64,000 bases of DNA. Source: Candidatus Zhuqueibacterota bacterium (GTDB lineage: Bacteria; Zhuqueibacterota; Zhuqueibacteria; Residuimicrobiales; Oceaniaggregativiventaceae). Every line of letters begins with the position of its first letter. Position 1 is the first letter of the stretch. The stretch is taken from NCBI GenBank assembly GCA_014728115.1, contig WJME01000218.1:57443-121442 (forward strand). Reading direction: 5' to 3'. Shown here piece by piece: positions 44,140 through 53,705 of the stretch. The position numbers and the translations under genes were made by a program. The notes under the pieces were generated by a model, which saw nothing but the letters and a program-made list of their open reading frames with translations, had not been told where the DNA came from and did no database searches.

Positions 44140-45096
44140 GTGAATATTAAATTACCACTCAAAGTATGTGTGATCGGCGCCGGTCAAGTGGGATCCACTT
44201 TTGCCTATGCATTAATGATACGGGGACTTGCATCTGAAATCGTGCTTGTAGATATCAATCGATCTTTAGCTGAAGGTCAGGCAGAAGATATCAGCCATGG
44301 TTTGGCCTATACGCGGCCAGCAAGAATCACCGCCGGTGATTATGCTGACTGTCGGGACGCGGACATTCTTGTCGTTACTGCCGGTGCCGCTCAAAAACCA
44401 GGTGAGACAAGGCTGGATCTTATGAAGAAAAATGTAGATATTTTTCGAGACATGATTCCCAAAATTACAGAGCAAAACAAAAATGCCATTCTGATCGTCA
44501 TCTCTAATCCGGTCGATATACTCACCTATGCCGCAGTCAAATTTTCAGAACTTCCCAGTCATCGGATTATCGGTTCCGGTACGACGCTTGATAGTGCGCG
44601 TTTTCGCTATCTCCTCAGTCGCCATTGTCAGGTCGATCCAAGAAATGTGCACGCATATATCGTCGGTGAACATGGTGACAGTGAGGTTGCGCTCTGGAGT
44701 CTGGCACAGATTGCAGGAATGAAAGTGGATCAGTATTGTGAACAATGCAGAAAGAAATGCGAATCCATTCCAAAAGATGAAATCTTTGAGCAGGTCCGTA
44801 CCGCTGCTTATCATTTGATTGAAAAAAAAGGAGCAACCTATCATGCCATTGGCCTGGCCACGGTTGCGATGATTGAGGCGATTGTTCGCAATCAGAATTC
44901 TATTCTAACCGTGTCGAGCCTGATTACCGGTTATCACGGAATCGATAATGTGTGTTTGAGCGTGCCGACTGTTTTGAATAGCAAGGGAGTTGACTCTCGC
45001 ATTGTTTTGCCATTTAGCGAGGATGAATTAAAAGGACTCAAGCATTCAGCACGTGTGCTTTCGGAAGCGATTGAACAAGTGGGCCTGGCGGCTTAG
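44140..45096 (+). CDS. ldh: L-lactate dehydrogenase
   Basis: A 318-residue Rossmann-fold dehydrogenase that interconverts pyruvate and L-lactate with NAD(H). The nucleotide motif is GAGQVG (13-18). Gln 85 in GAAQKPGETR occupies the specificity position that is Arg in malate dehydrogenases, pointing to lactate. Arg 91, Arg 154 (DSARFR) and the catalytic His 178 (GEHGDSE) are present. The start is GTG with AAGGAG upstream. The two-fold thioredoxin protein follows 23 bases after the stop. Malate dehydrogenase is the alternative, but less likely because of Gln 85. Confidence 0.9.
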   Translation: MNIKLPLKVCVIGAGQVGSTFAYALMIRGLASEIVLVDINRSLAEGQAEDISHGLAYTRPARITAGDYADCRDADILVVTAGAAQKPGETRLDLMKKNVDIFRDMIPKITEQNKNAILIVISNPVDILTYAAVKFSELPSHRIIGSGTTLDSARFRYLLSRHCQVDPRNVHAYIVGEHGDSEVALWSLAQIAGMKVDQYCEQCRKKCESIPKDEIFEQVRTAAYHLIEKKGATYHAIGLATVAMIEAIVRNQNSILTVSSLITGYHGIDNVCLSVPTVLNSKGVDSRIVLPFSEDELKGLKHSARVLSEAIEQVGLAA

Positions 45097-45119
45097 TGTG
45101 ATTACAAAAGGAGATGATA

Positions 45120-45761
45120 GTGGCATTTTTAAAAGATAAAGATATTCAAAACTTATCCAAACGATTCAATACCCTGCAAAAGCAGGTGCAATTGGTTTTC
45201 TTTACACAAGAAATGGAATGTCAGTATTGTCGTGAGACCAGACAACTCTTGGAACAGGTCTCGTCGGCATCTGAAAAAGTTGAGTTGACTGTCTATGATT
45301 TTCAGAAAGATGAGGACAAGGTTAAAGAGTTTGGAATTGATAAAATCCCCGCCATAGTGGTCCTGGCGGAAAAAGACATGGGATTACGTTTTTATGGCAT
45401 CCCAAGTGGATACGAATTTGCGTCATTAATAGAATCGATCGATTATGTTGCGAGGAAACCTGACCTGAGCCGGAGGGTGCAGGAAGAGTTGAAGAAAATT
45501 GACAGAGATCTGCATATTCAAGTCTTTGTAACCCCCATGTGTCCGTATTGTCCTGAAGCGGTAAAAACCAGTCATGCTCTTGCCGCGGCGAGTGAACGCG
45601 TCCGCGCAGACATGATAGAGATTTCTGAATTCCCTCACCTGGCCAATAAATATGGAATCATGGGTGTTCCCAAAGTTGTTGTCAATGAAAAATTTTCGTT
45701 CGAAGGTTCATTTCCAGAGTTGCAATTTTGGGATAAAATCAAAAAAGCACTCCGGGGGTGA
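45120..45761 (+). CDS. Two-thioredoxin-fold protein disulfide oxidoreductase (PDO-like)
   Basis: A 213-residue cytoplasmic protein of two tandem thioredoxin folds, each with a redox pair: MECQYCRE (Cys 34-Cys 37) and PMCPYCPEAV (Cys 141-Cys 144). Cis-Pro loops follow (DKIPAIVV and MGVPKVVV). This is the layout of PDO/glutaredoxin-like proteins from thermophiles and AhpF N-termini, which shuttle electrons to disulfides. An ATG at 45114 touches the AAAGGAG site; GTG 45120 is six bases from it and is preferred. It follows lactate dehydrogenase closely. Confidence 0.85.
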   Translation: MAFLKDKDIQNLSKRFNTLQKQVQLVFFTQEMECQYCRETRQLLEQVSSASEKVELTVYDFQKDEDKVKEFGIDKIPAIVVLAEKDMGLRFYGIPSGYEFASLIESIDYVARKPDLSRRVQEELKKIDRDLHIQVFVTPMCPYCPEAVKTSHALAAASERVRADMIEISEFPHLANKYGIMGVPKVVVNEKFSFEGSFPELQFWDKIKKALRG

Positions 45762-45975
45762 ATATTTAATTTGTCAGACTGCGGCAGATATATCTACCAA
45801 CGTATAAAAATGCTTTGTAAATTCACCTAATTTTTTTATGTTAGTTATTCAATAAATTCCGCATACATACTTTTGGTATAACATTGTGGCAAAATGGGTG
45901 AACTCGAATCCGCTTTGCCCGTGCATTACAAACGATTCCCAACACCATCATTTTTCAGGAAAGGAATATTTGGGA

Positions 45976-47322
45976 ATGATCAAAATCAAGAAAGGCTTGG
46001 ATATCCCCATTGCCGGCGCTCCTCAGAGGCATGTTGAAGATGCTATGGATTCACAACAGTTCGCGTTATTAGGCGACGACTATGTGGGAATGAAACCCAC
46101 TTTGGAGGTGCAGGTCGGTGATCAGGTGAAACGCGGACAATTGCTTTTTACCGAAAAAAAAATGCCGCGCATCAGATACACTGCACCTGCTGCCGGAGAG
46201 GTCATTGAAATCAATCGGGGAGCCAAGCGTAAATTCCTCTCCCTTGTCATCCGGGCGGATGAAACCGAACAAGAAATAGATTTTGACGCATTCGAGGATT
46301 CACTCTTGGACCATCTCGATCGCCAAAAAGTGATCGATCTTTTACTAGAGTCGGGAGCATGGACAGGGCTTCGTGCTCGTCCTATGGGTAAGGTGGCGGA
46401 TCCTGATACGGAGCCCCATTCTATTTTTGTCAATGCCATGGATACCCAACCCCTCGCTCCTCCCATGCAGGCCATATTGGAGGGGAGAGAAAAAGAGTTC
46501 AAAGCAGGGCTAAAGGTATTGTCAGCTTTGACAAAGGGTCCCCTTTATTTGTGCAAAGATCCGGAAACCTCTGTCCCGACCATTGATTCGGATCGATTGC
46601 GTGTTGAAGAATTTTCCGGGCCTCATCCCGCGGGATTATCCGGTACGCACATTCATTTCCTCGATCCGGTCAGTCGTAAAAAGATTGTCTGGTCCATTCA
46701 GGCCCAAGATGTCATTGCTTTTGGGGGTCTGTTTCTGACCGGAAAAATATTTGTTGAACGCATTTTGTCACTGGCCGGACCGATCGTTAAAAATCCCCGG
46801 CTTTTGCGAACGCGGTTAGGTGCTCAAATCACTCCCATTCTGAAAGATGAAATTAACGATCCAAAAGTACGCATTATCTCGGGCTCTGTATTGAACGGAC
46901 ATATCGCCGAGGGCCCGGTCGATTATCTCGGTAAATATCATCAGCAAATTACCGTACTTTATGAAGGCAGAGAACGTGAATTTTTAGGGTGGCTGACACC
47001 AGGAATGAATCTTTTCTCTGTTAAAAAGATACTGGCCTCTTCGCTCTTTCCTCAAAAAAAATTCGCGTTCAGCACTGCGTTGCACGGTGGGCCACGGGCC
47101 ATTGTCCCCAACACCTCCTATGACAGTGTCATGCCTTTGGATATTTTACCCACTCCGTTGCTTCGTGCTCTGGCTATTACCGACGTCGAAGAAAGCGAAT
47201 TTTTGGGGTGTCTGGAATTGGTGGAAGAAGATTTGGCTCTTTGTACGTATGTTTGCCCGTCTAAAATCGACCATACGGAAAATTTGAGAAAAACATTAAC
47301 CTTAATCGAAAAGGAAGGCTAG
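45976..47322 (+). CDS. nqrA: Na+-translocating NADH:quinone reductase subunit A
   Basis: A 448-residue peripheral subunit of the Na+-NQR complex, which couples NADH oxidation by quinone to Na+ export. The start [17 protein letters not shown] is the family's N-terminus, followed by [21 protein letters not shown] and [12 protein letters not shown]. Its middle and C-terminal parts (GLTPGMN-like [28 protein letters not shown]) match the family. A longer frame starts at 45886 without a ribosome site; AGGAAAGGA precedes ATG 45976. It is the first gene of a complete nqrABCDEF operon and shares one base with nqrB. Confidence 0.93.
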   Translation: MIKIKKGLDIPIAGAPQRHVEDAMDSQQFALLGDDYVGMKPTLEVQVGDQVKRGQLLFTEKKMPRIRYTAPAAGEVIEINRGAKRKFLSLVIRADETEQEIDFDAFEDSLLDHLDRQKVIDLLLESGAWTGLRARPMGKVADPDTEPHSIFVNAMDTQPLAPPMQAILEGREKEFKAGLKVLSALTKGPLYLCKDPETSVPTIDSDRLRVEEFSGPHPAGLSGTHIHFLDPVSRKKIVWSIQAQDVIAFGGLFLTGKIFVERILSLAGPIVKNPRLLRTRLGAQITPILKDEINDPKVRIISGSVLNGHIAEGPVDYLGKYHQQITVLYEGREREFLGWLTPGMNLFSVKKILASSLFPQKKFAFSTALHGGPRAIVPNTSYDSVMPLDILPTPLLRALAITDVEESEFLGCLELVEEDLALCTYVCPSKIDHTENLRKTLTLIEKEG

Positions 47323-48524
47323 TGAAATTCTTACGGAATTTTCTCGACAAGCAGGAAAAGTTGTTCGAAAAAGGCGGAAAGCTGGAAAAACTTTTTCCGC
47401 TTTATGAAGCGATAGATACTTTTCTGTTTACATCGGGCAAAGTGACCAAGCCGCGTATCCATATCCGCGATGCCATGGATCTCAAGCGGATGATGGTGCT
47501 GGTCGTATATGCCTTGATTCCCACGGTGCTCATGGCCTTGTATAACACAGGCCTGCAGGCCAATCAGGCATTGGTCCAGATGGGACAACTGTCTCCCGAG
47601 GGATGGCGGTGGGTGGTTATGAATTTTTTGGGTTTAGCCCCTGATCCCTCAAGCTGGCTTTCTAATGCAGTTTTGGGTGCTTTACACTTTTTGCCTGTCT
47701 ATATCGTGACGCTCGCGGTAGGTGGTGCCTTTGAGGTTCTTTTTGCTGTGGTGCGCAAGCATGAGGTTAATGAAGGCTTTTTAGTGACCAGTTTGCTGTT
47801 TCCCCTTATTCTGCCTCCGACGATTCCGCTTTGGCAGGTCGCAATCGGCATTGCCTTTGGTGTCGTCATTGGTAAAGAAGTGTTTGGGGGCGTGGGCATG
47901 AATATTCTCAACCCGGCTTTGACCGCACGTGCGTTTCTGTTTTTTGCCTATCCGGCAGAAATATCGGGAGATAAAGTCTGGATCGCTGCTGATGGCTTTA
48001 GCCAGGCTACCCCCCTGGCTTCACTGGCTCTTCCCGATGCACTCACCACTGTCTCATGGACAGATGCTTTCTTGGGGTTTATTCCCGGTTCTATGGGAGA
48101 AACCTCTACTCTGGCGTGTCTTATCGGTGCATTGATCCTCATCGTCACCCGGGTAGGTTCCTGGCGAATCATGCTCAGTGTGCTTGGGGGCATGATTGGG
48201 ATGTCCCTGTTTTTCAATGTCATTGGGAGTTCGACGAATCCCATGTTCCAGGTCTCTCCTATGTGGCATCTGGTTCTCGGTGGGTTTGCATTCGGCGCGG
48301 TCTATATGGCCACAGACCCTGTCAGCGCCGCCATGACCGCACAGGGCAAATATGTATATGGTTTGCTTATCGGAATTTTAACCGTCATGATCAGAGTCAT
48401 CAATCCGGCCTTTCCTGAAGGCATGATGCTTGCGATTCTTTTTATGAATGTTTTTGCTCCTATTATCGATTACATGGTTATCAAACAAAATATCAAGAGG
48501 AGACTGGCTAGAAATGTCAACTGA
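47322..48524 (+). CDS. nqrB: Na+-NQR subunit B
   Basis: A 400-residue membrane subunit with about 10 helices. It binds riboflavin and a covalently attached FMN; the Thr in [12 protein letters not shown] stands where the flavinylation Thr of the S-x-A-T motif is expected, although Gln replaces the common Gly. [21 protein letters not shown] marks the N-terminal side and [21 protein letters not shown] the core. GTG is the start, overlapping the nqrA stop by one base. The C-terminus overlaps nqrC by 11 bases. Confidence 0.93.
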   Translation: MKFLRNFLDKQEKLFEKGGKLEKLFPLYEAIDTFLFTSGKVTKPRIHIRDAMDLKRMMVLVVYALIPTVLMALYNTGLQANQALVQMGQLSPEGWRWVVMNFLGLAPDPSSWLSNAVLGALHFLPVYIVTLAVGGAFEVLFAVVRKHEVNEGFLVTSLLFPLILPPTIPLWQVAIGIAFGVVIGKEVFGGVGMNILNPALTARAFLFFAYPAEISGDKVWIAADGFSQATPLASLALPDALTTVSWTDAFLGFIPGSMGETSTLACLIGALILIVTRVGSWRIMLSVLGGMIGMSLFFNVIGSSTNPMFQVSPMWHLVLGGFAFGAVYMATDPVSAAMTAQGKYVYGLLIGILTVMIRVINPAFPEGMMLAILFMNVFAPIIDYMVIKQNIKRRLARNVN

Positions 48525-49311
48525 CAGCACAAAAAAAACAATTGGCGTCGCACTGGGTGTTTGCCTGGTCTGCTCCATCCTTGTTTCCTCAGCAGCTGTA
48601 TCGCTCAACTCTATACAGGAAAAAAACAAACGACTCGATCGCTTTAAAAATATCCTCGCTGCTGCAGGCCTGGACCCGCTCTCTGGCGATGTGGTAGATA
48701 TATATAATGAAAAAATTGATCCTGTCATTATCGACCTGAGTACAGGAAATCCGATCCCCGACACAGAATATAACGAGATGATGGACCCTGCCACCTTTAA
48801 TATCAAAGCCCTGGCAGATAATCCTCAATTTAGTGAGTCTATTCCCGATAATGAGGATATTGCAGGGATCAACAGGCGCCCGAAAGTGATGGCTGTGTAT
48901 CAGGTCAGAGTAGATGGCCAGGTACAAAAATTCGTGCTCCCGATTTATGGAAAGGGATTGTGGTCAACTCTTTATGGCTTTATCACACTGGATCGTGATC
49001 TGACGACAGTGAGGGGAATAACCTTTTATGAACACGGCGAAACGCCGGGGCTCGGTGGTGAGGTGGATAACCCGAAATGGAAGAATCAGTGGAATGGAAA
49101 GACTGCTTTTGATGAACAGGGACGCGTGCGCATAACGGTGTTAAAAGGAGTTGTTGACCCAACTAATCCGGCATCAGAATATCAGGTCGATGGCTTGTCC
49201 GGATCTACCATAACATCCCGTGGAGTGGATCAGCTGGTAAAGTACTGGCTGAGTGAAAATGGCTATGGGCCTTTTTTCGATTATCTCAAGGAGAATGTAC
49301 TCAATGGCTAG
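48514..49311 (+). CDS. nqrC: Na+-NQR subunit C
   Basis: A 265-residue subunit with one N-terminal helix (about 9-27) and an FMN-binding domain on the outer face. [16 protein letters not shown] carries the Thr to which ApbE links FMN, and [13 protein letters not shown] and [11 protein letters not shown] are standard. ATG 48514, with AAGAGGAG upstream, lies inside the end of nqrB. Its last 8 bases overlap nqrD. Confidence 0.93.
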   Translation: MSTDSTKKTIGVALGVCLVCSILVSSAAVSLNSIQEKNKRLDRFKNILAAAGLDPLSGDVVDIYNEKIDPVIIDLSTGNPIPDTEYNEMMDPATFNIKALADNPQFSESIPDNEDIAGINRRPKVMAVYQVRVDGQVQKFVLPIYGKGLWSTLYGFITLDRDLTTVRGITFYEHGETPGLGGEVDNPKWKNQWNGKTAFDEQGRVRITVLKGVVDPTNPASEYQVDGLSGSTITSRGVDQLVKYWLSENGYGPFFDYLKENVLNG

Positions 49312-49927
49312 TAAATACAAAGCCCTGATTACCGAACCTGTATTCGACAACAACCCCATTGCTCGACAGATTCTGGGAATTTGCTCGGCCCTGGCGGTGA
49401 CCAGTAAAATGGAGACATCGGTGGTTATGTCCATGGCCGTGATTTTTGTCATGTCTTTATCCAATTTATCGGTCAGTGTGATCCGCAAGCATATTCCCAG
49501 CAGCATTCGAATACTGGTGGAAATGACGATTATCGCCTCACTGGTAATCATTGCCGATCAGCTTATCAAGGCCTTTGCCTATGATATCAGCAAGCAGCTT
49601 TCCGTATATGTTGGATTGATTATTACCAATTGTATCATCATGGGTAGAGCCGAGGCATTTGCCCTAAAAAGTCCTCCTTTACAGAGCTTGTTGGATGGCT
49701 TTGGCAACGCACTCGGATATAGCTTTATTTTGCTCGTCGTCGGATTCGTCCGGGAACTGTTTGGAGCAGGAAAACTGTTTGGAATTACCATATTTCAACT
49801 CAATACCGAGGGCGGATGGTATCCATCCAATGGGTTGTTGATGTTACCCGCCAGCGCTTTTTTGTTGATTGGTTTAATTATTTGGATACTTCGTACCTGG
49901 AAACCTGAGCAAGTTGAAGAGGAATAA
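49304..49927 (+). CDS. nqrD: Na+-NQR subunit D
   Basis: A 207-residue integral membrane subunit with six helices, homologous to NqrE/Rnf[27 protein letters not shown] and [20 protein letters not shown] contain the conserved Cys residues (CSAL and TNC) that hold the intramembrane iron-sulfur site shared with NqrE. ATG 49304 overlaps the nqrC end; AAGGAG is 10 bases upstream. Confidence 0.93.
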   Translation: MASKYKALITEPVFDNNPIARQILGICSALAVTSKMETSVVMSMAVIFVMSLSNLSVSVIRKHIPSSIRILVEMTIIASLVIIADQLIKAFAYDISKQLSVYVGLIITNCIIMGRAEAFALKSPPLQSLLDGFGNALGYSFILLVVGFVRELFGAGKLFGITIFQLNTEGGWYPSNGLLMLPASAFLLIGLIIWILRTWKPEQVEEE

Positions 49928-49929
49928 TT

Positions 49930-50541
49930 ATGTTAGAACACTATCTCAGTCTACTCTTCAAATCGATCTTTATCGAGAATATGGCCTTGGCCCTGTTTCT
50001 CGGTATGTGTACATTTTTAGCTGTTTCCCGACGTGTTGAAACCGCCACAGGATTGGGTATCGCCGTCGTTGTTGTACAAACCATTACCGTTCCGGTCAAC
50101 CATCTAATCTATAAAAATGTGCTTGCTGAAGGAGCGCTTGCCTGGGCTGGTCTTCCTGATGTCAATCTCTCATTTCTGGGGCTGGTCACCTATATCGGTG
50201 TCATTGCTTCCATGGTGCAAATACTCGAGATGACCCTGGATAAATATGTCCCTGCCCTGTACAATTCCCTTGGTATCTTTTTACCTCTGATTACCGTCAA
50301 TTGTGCCATTTTGGGTGGATCTCTTTTTATGGTTGAGCGCGATTATACCTTTCCGGAATCTGTTGTTTTTGGCATCGGTTCAGGGGTGGGATTTGCTCTG
50401 GCCATTGTGGCTCTCGCAGGCATTCGGGAAAAAATGAAGTATAGTAATGTGCCCCCGGGCTTGCGCGGGTTGGGAATCACTTTTATTGTGGTGGGATTGA
50501 TGGCCATTACCTTTATGCTCTTTTCTGGAATTCAACTTTAA
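49930..50541 (+). CDS. nqrE: Na+-NQR subunit E
   Basis: A 203-residue integral membrane subunit with six helices, partner of Nqr[26 protein letters not shown] and [19 protein letters not shown] carry the Cys residues matching those of NqrD, which form the shared intramembrane iron centre. It starts 2 bases after the nqrD stop and ends 10 bases before nqrF. Confidence 0.93.
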   Translation: MLEHYLSLLFKSIFIENMALALFLGMCTFLAVSRRVETATGLGIAVVVVQTITVPVNHLIYKNVLAEGALAWAGLPDVNLSFLGLVTYIGVIASMVQILEMTLDKYVPALYNSLGIFLPLITVNCAILGGSLFMVERDYTFPESVVFGIGSGVGFALAIVALAGIREKMKYSNVPPGLRGLGITFIVVGLMAITFMLFSGIQL

Positions 50542-50551
50542 GGAACAACTT

Positions 50552-51787
50552 ATGACTGGTTTCAGCCTAGTTCTTCTTGCGGTGCTGATGTTCACCCTTA
50601 TTGTTTTGGTGCTGGTATTGATTATATTGCTGGCCAAATCAAAGCTGGTACAGACCGGTAACGCCAAAATCGTGATCAATGAGGATCCTGAGCATACTTA
50701 TAATGTCCCCATTGGCGACAAATTGTTGAATGCCCTCGCTGACCAGGAGATCTATCTGCCATCCGCATGTGGCGGCGGTGGAACATGCGGAGAATGCAAG
50801 GCAGTCATTTCAAAAGGCGGAGGAGATGTATTGCCCACAGAAAAGGGCAAGTTAACCCGGAAACAGATTCGACAGGGTTATCGGTTGACCTGCCAGGTCG
50901 CTGTCAAAGATGATATGGATCTCGATGTGCCGGCTGAAGTATTTGAAATTAAAAAGTGGGAGTGTACGGTCCGTTCAAACGATAATGTGGCGACGTTTAT
51001 TAAAGAATTGGTACTCGAACTGCCCGAGGGCGAAAATGTCGATTTTCGGGCCGGTGGATACATCCAGATCGAAGCCCCACCGCATCGGCTTTCCTATAAA
51101 GAGTTTGATATTGGCGAGGAATACAAGCCCGATTGGGATAAATACGACATGTGGAGATATGTCTCAGAGGTGGAAGAAGATATCGTTAGGGCTTATTCGA
51201 TGGCCAATTATCCCGAGGAAAAAGGCATTATTATGCTCAATGTCAGAATTGCCTCGCCTCCGCCGAACAAGCCAGGCGCTCCTCCGGGCCAAATGTCTTC
51301 ATATCTCTTTAACCTGAAACCAGGAGATAAAGTAACTATCTCAGGGCCTTATGGAGAGTTTTTTGCCAGAGAGACAGATAATGAAATGGTCTTTATCGGT
51401 GGCGGAGCAGGAATGGCACCTTTGCGATCCCATATCTTTGACCAGTTGAAACGCCTGAGCTCCAAACGACGGATCAGTTACTGGTATGGCGCCCGAAGCA
51501 GGCGGGAACTCTTTTATGATGAAGAGTTTCAGGAACTAGAAAAGAAACATGATAATTTTAGCTGGCATGTCGCGCTTTCCGAACCCCTGCCAGAAGATCA
51601 CTGGAATGGTTCGCTGGGGTTTATTCACCAGGTCGCCTTTGATGAATATCTCAATGAACATCCGGCTCCTGAAGATTGTGAATATTATTTGTGCGGTCCG
51701 CCATTGATGATCGATGCTGTACAAAAAATGCTCTCAAATCTCGGTGTCGAGCCGGACAATATTTTGTTCGACGATTTTGGCGGATGA
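50552..51787 (+). CDS. nqrF: Na+-NQR subunit F, NADH-oxidising
   Basis: A 411-residue electron-entry subunit. One N-terminal helix (about 5-28) anchors a ferredoxin domain whose [2Fe-2S] ligands are Cys 73, Cys 79, Cys 82 and Cys 114. The FAD-binding part follows (RAYSMANYP near 210-218), then the NADH part ([17 protein letters not shown] and [18 protein letters not shown]). It ends in DDFGG as is usual. Gene order ABCDEF is complete and collinear. Confidence 0.94.
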   Translation: MTGFSLVLLAVLMFTLIVLVLVLIILLAKSKLVQTGNAKIVINEDPEHTYNVPIGDKLLNALADQEIYLPSACGGGGTCGECKAVISKGGGDVLPTEKGKLTRKQIRQGYRLTCQVAVKDDMDLDVPAEVFEIKKWECTVRSNDNVATFIKELVLELPEGENVDFRAGGYIQIEAPPHRLSYKEFDIGEEYKPDWDKYDMWRYVSEVEEDIVRAYSMANYPEEKGIIMLNVRIASPPPNKPGAPPGQMSSYLFNLKPGDKVTISGPYGEFFARETDNEMVFIGGGAGMAPLRSHIFDQLKRLSSKRRISYWYGARSRRELFYDEEFQELEKKHDNFSWHVALSEPLPEDHWNGSLGFIHQVAFDEYLNEHPAPEDCEYYLCGPPLMIDAVQKMLSNLGVEPDNILFDDFGG

Positions 51788-51901
51788 CAATCCTTTCTAG
51801 CAGAAATGAAATATTTGATTTTGTTGTTAGAGTGTGTATATTTTTGATGATACTTGGGACTTGGTGAACCTCATCCCATTGCCATGCGGCAAGGAGGCAA
51901 A

Positions 51902-52354
51902 ATGAAAAATGCTGAGCAATTGGTTAATGATAAAGATAAAAAACTCGTCACGGTCTCCCCGGACACGGTGATATGTGATGCCCTGAAAGTGATGGTCGAT
52001 AAGGGCATTGGCGCTATCCTGGTAAAAGAAGGAGACCAAATCACAGGCATATGGACAGAACGCGATTTGATGCGTAATACCCTTCTCAAAGATTTTGATC
52101 CCAATACTCATAAAGTCAGTGATTACATGTCCACGCAATTGGTATCTGTTCCCCATACTGCGAATCTCTATAACTTGCAGGACAAATTTTTAGGCAAAAG
52201 ATTGCGTCATCTTTTGGTTGAAAAAGAGGGCAAGTATATCGGTTTACTCACTCCCGGCGATGTGATGCGCGCCGATCTCAATCTCAAAACATCTGAATTA
52301 AAGCAATTGAATGCGATCGTAAGTTGGGAATATTACGAAAATTGGCGATGGTAA
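51902..52354 (+). CDS. CBS-domain pair protein
   Basis: A 150-residue cytoplasmic protein of two CBS domains: VSPDTVICDALKVMVDKGIGAILVKEGDQITGIWTERDLMR and the second around ANLYNLQDKFLGKRLRHLLVEKEGKYIGLLTPGDVMRA. CBS pairs bind adenine nucleotides and often regulate enzymes or transporters. It lies between nqrF and apbE, so it may sense energy state for the Na+ pump; that is inference from position. AAGGAGG precedes ATG 51902. Its end overlaps the apbE start by 7 bases. Confidence 0.85.
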   Translation: MKNAEQLVNDKDKKLVTVSPDTVICDALKVMVDKGIGAILVKEGDQITGIWTERDLMRNTLLKDFDPNTHKVSDYMSTQLVSVPHTANLYNLQDKFLGKRLRHLLVEKEGKYIGLLTPGDVMRADLNLKTSELKQLNAIVSWEYYENWRW

Positions 52355-53427
52355 ACCCACATCCACTTTGCAAATCCCTGGATCCAGACCCTCCCCGGCC
52401 TGGATTTTGTATCTTTATTCTCTTCACCGTGACAATTCTGCTTGCCTGCCATTCTGATCCTGCTGATCGATTGACCGTATTGCAGGGCTCTACAATGGGT
52501 ACGAGGTATATGGTCAAGATCACAAATGCTCCGGGCACCAATGTACTCGATCAGTACCCCGATCTCGCGCAACTCCTCGATGCTATCCTCGATACGGTAA
52601 ATCAACAAATGTCGACCTGGATTCCTTCATCAGAGATTTCAAGATTCAATGATAGTCCTGACACTAACTGGTTTTCGGTTTCAAAAGATCTTGCCTGTGT
52701 GGTCAATCAAGCCCAAACAGTCAGCGAGTGGTCAAATGGGGCTTTTGATATTACGATCATGCCCCTGGTGAATTTGTGGGGATTCGGTCCTGAGAATCGT
52801 AATATGCTTGTACCGGATGAACAAGAATTGTCGGAACGTCTGCAATGGATTGGTTGGCAAAAACTTTGCGTTCGTGCAAATCCGCCGGCATTGAAAAAAT
52901 CCATCCCGCAATTGACTATTGATTTGTCTGCCATTGCAAAAGGGTATGGTGTAGACCGGCTGGCCATCTATCTGGATGGCTTGGGTATCGAACATTATTT
53001 CGTGGAGATAGGCGGCGAAGTTAGAGTGCGAGGCAAAAATCATCTCGACCAACCCTGGCGTGTGGGTATTTCCGTACCGCACTCCCGGGGTGGACTACAA
53101 AAGATAGTCCAAACATCTCGAGCCAGTATCGCCACTTCCGGGGATTATTATAACTATTTTGAAATCGATGGTGAACGATATTCTCATACGGTGGATGCAA
53201 GAACCGGAAGACCCATCACCCATCCGCTCGCTTCCGTTACCGTGGTCGATTCCTCCTGTATGATGGCAGACGCCTATGCCACAGCGATCAATGTCCTTGG
53301 TCCCTCTGCAGGAATGGAATTGGCCCTGGCGAAAGAACTGAACGCTTTTTTTATTATCAGAGAAAACAATAGATTTACCGAAAAAATGACACCCTCGTTT
53401 GAACAGCTTTTGATGAACGAAAAGTGA
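52348..53427 (+). CDS. apbE: FAD:protein FMN transferase lipoprotein (ApbE)
   Basis: A 359-residue ApbE enzyme that transfers FMN from FAD to Thr in NqrB and NqrC outside the cytoplasm. A lipoprotein signal (hydrophobic run, then LLAC) anchors it. The core shows LQGSTMGTRYMVKI, SEISRFND, GAFDITIMPLVNLWGFGP, IDLSAIAKGYGVDRLAIYL, and the Mg/FAD site IATSGDYYNYF with SHTVDARTGRP. ATG 52348 overlaps the CBS gene end; no strong ribosome site was seen, so coupling to the upstream gene is likely. Placement with nqr matches its expected target. Confidence 0.92.
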   Translation: MVNPHPLCKSLDPDPPRPGFCIFILFTVTILLACHSDPADRLTVLQGSTMGTRYMVKITNAPGTNVLDQYPDLAQLLDAILDTVNQQMSTWIPSSEISRFNDSPDTNWFSVSKDLACVVNQAQTVSEWSNGAFDITIMPLVNLWGFGPENRNMLVPDEQELSERLQWIGWQKLCVRANPPALKKSIPQLTIDLSAIAKGYGVDRLAIYLDGLGIEHYFVEIGGEVRVRGKNHLDQPWRVGISVPHSRGGLQKIVQTSRASIATSGDYYNYFEIDGERYSHTVDARTGRPITHPLASVTVVDSSCMMADAYATAINVLGPSAGMELALAKELNAFFIIRENNRFTEKMTPSFEQLLMNEK

Positions 53428-53507
53428 CCAAAAAGTGAAATACTGAAACATCATCCGGGGTTTTTTGTTATACATATTAGAGCACAGTCAATTGAAAGGA
53501 AAATGCC

Positions 53508-53660
53508 ATGATCACGACTTTATTGATAGCCATTGCTTTTTTTTCCATAGCCGTGGTGTTTATGGCTTTGACATTACATTTCAGCAAATATAAACAACGA
53601 GAGGGATGCCACTGTGGGCATCAACAGGTTTGCGAAAACCATTCACAGAAATCATGCTAA
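53508..53660 (+). CDS. Small Cys-rich membrane protein, NqrM-like
   Basis: A 50-residue protein: one N-terminal helix (MITTLLIAIAFFSIAVVFMAL), a basic turn (HFSKYKQRE), then a Cys-rich tail with GCHCGHQQVC and a final SKSC-like end (four Cys, three His in the tail). NqrM, a known iron-delivery factor for Na+-NQR, is likewise a short single-helix protein with a Cys cluster. Exact NqrM Cys spacing is not matched, so the assignment rests on layout and on position directly after apbE. AAAGGA precedes the ATG by about 8 bases. Confidence 0.65.
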   Translation: MITTLLIAIAFFSIAVVFMALTLHFSKYKQREGCHCGHQQVCENHSQKSC

Positions 53661-53705
53661 GATTGCGACACTAAATAACATATAAATCCAGCAGAGAGAG
53701 AGAAT

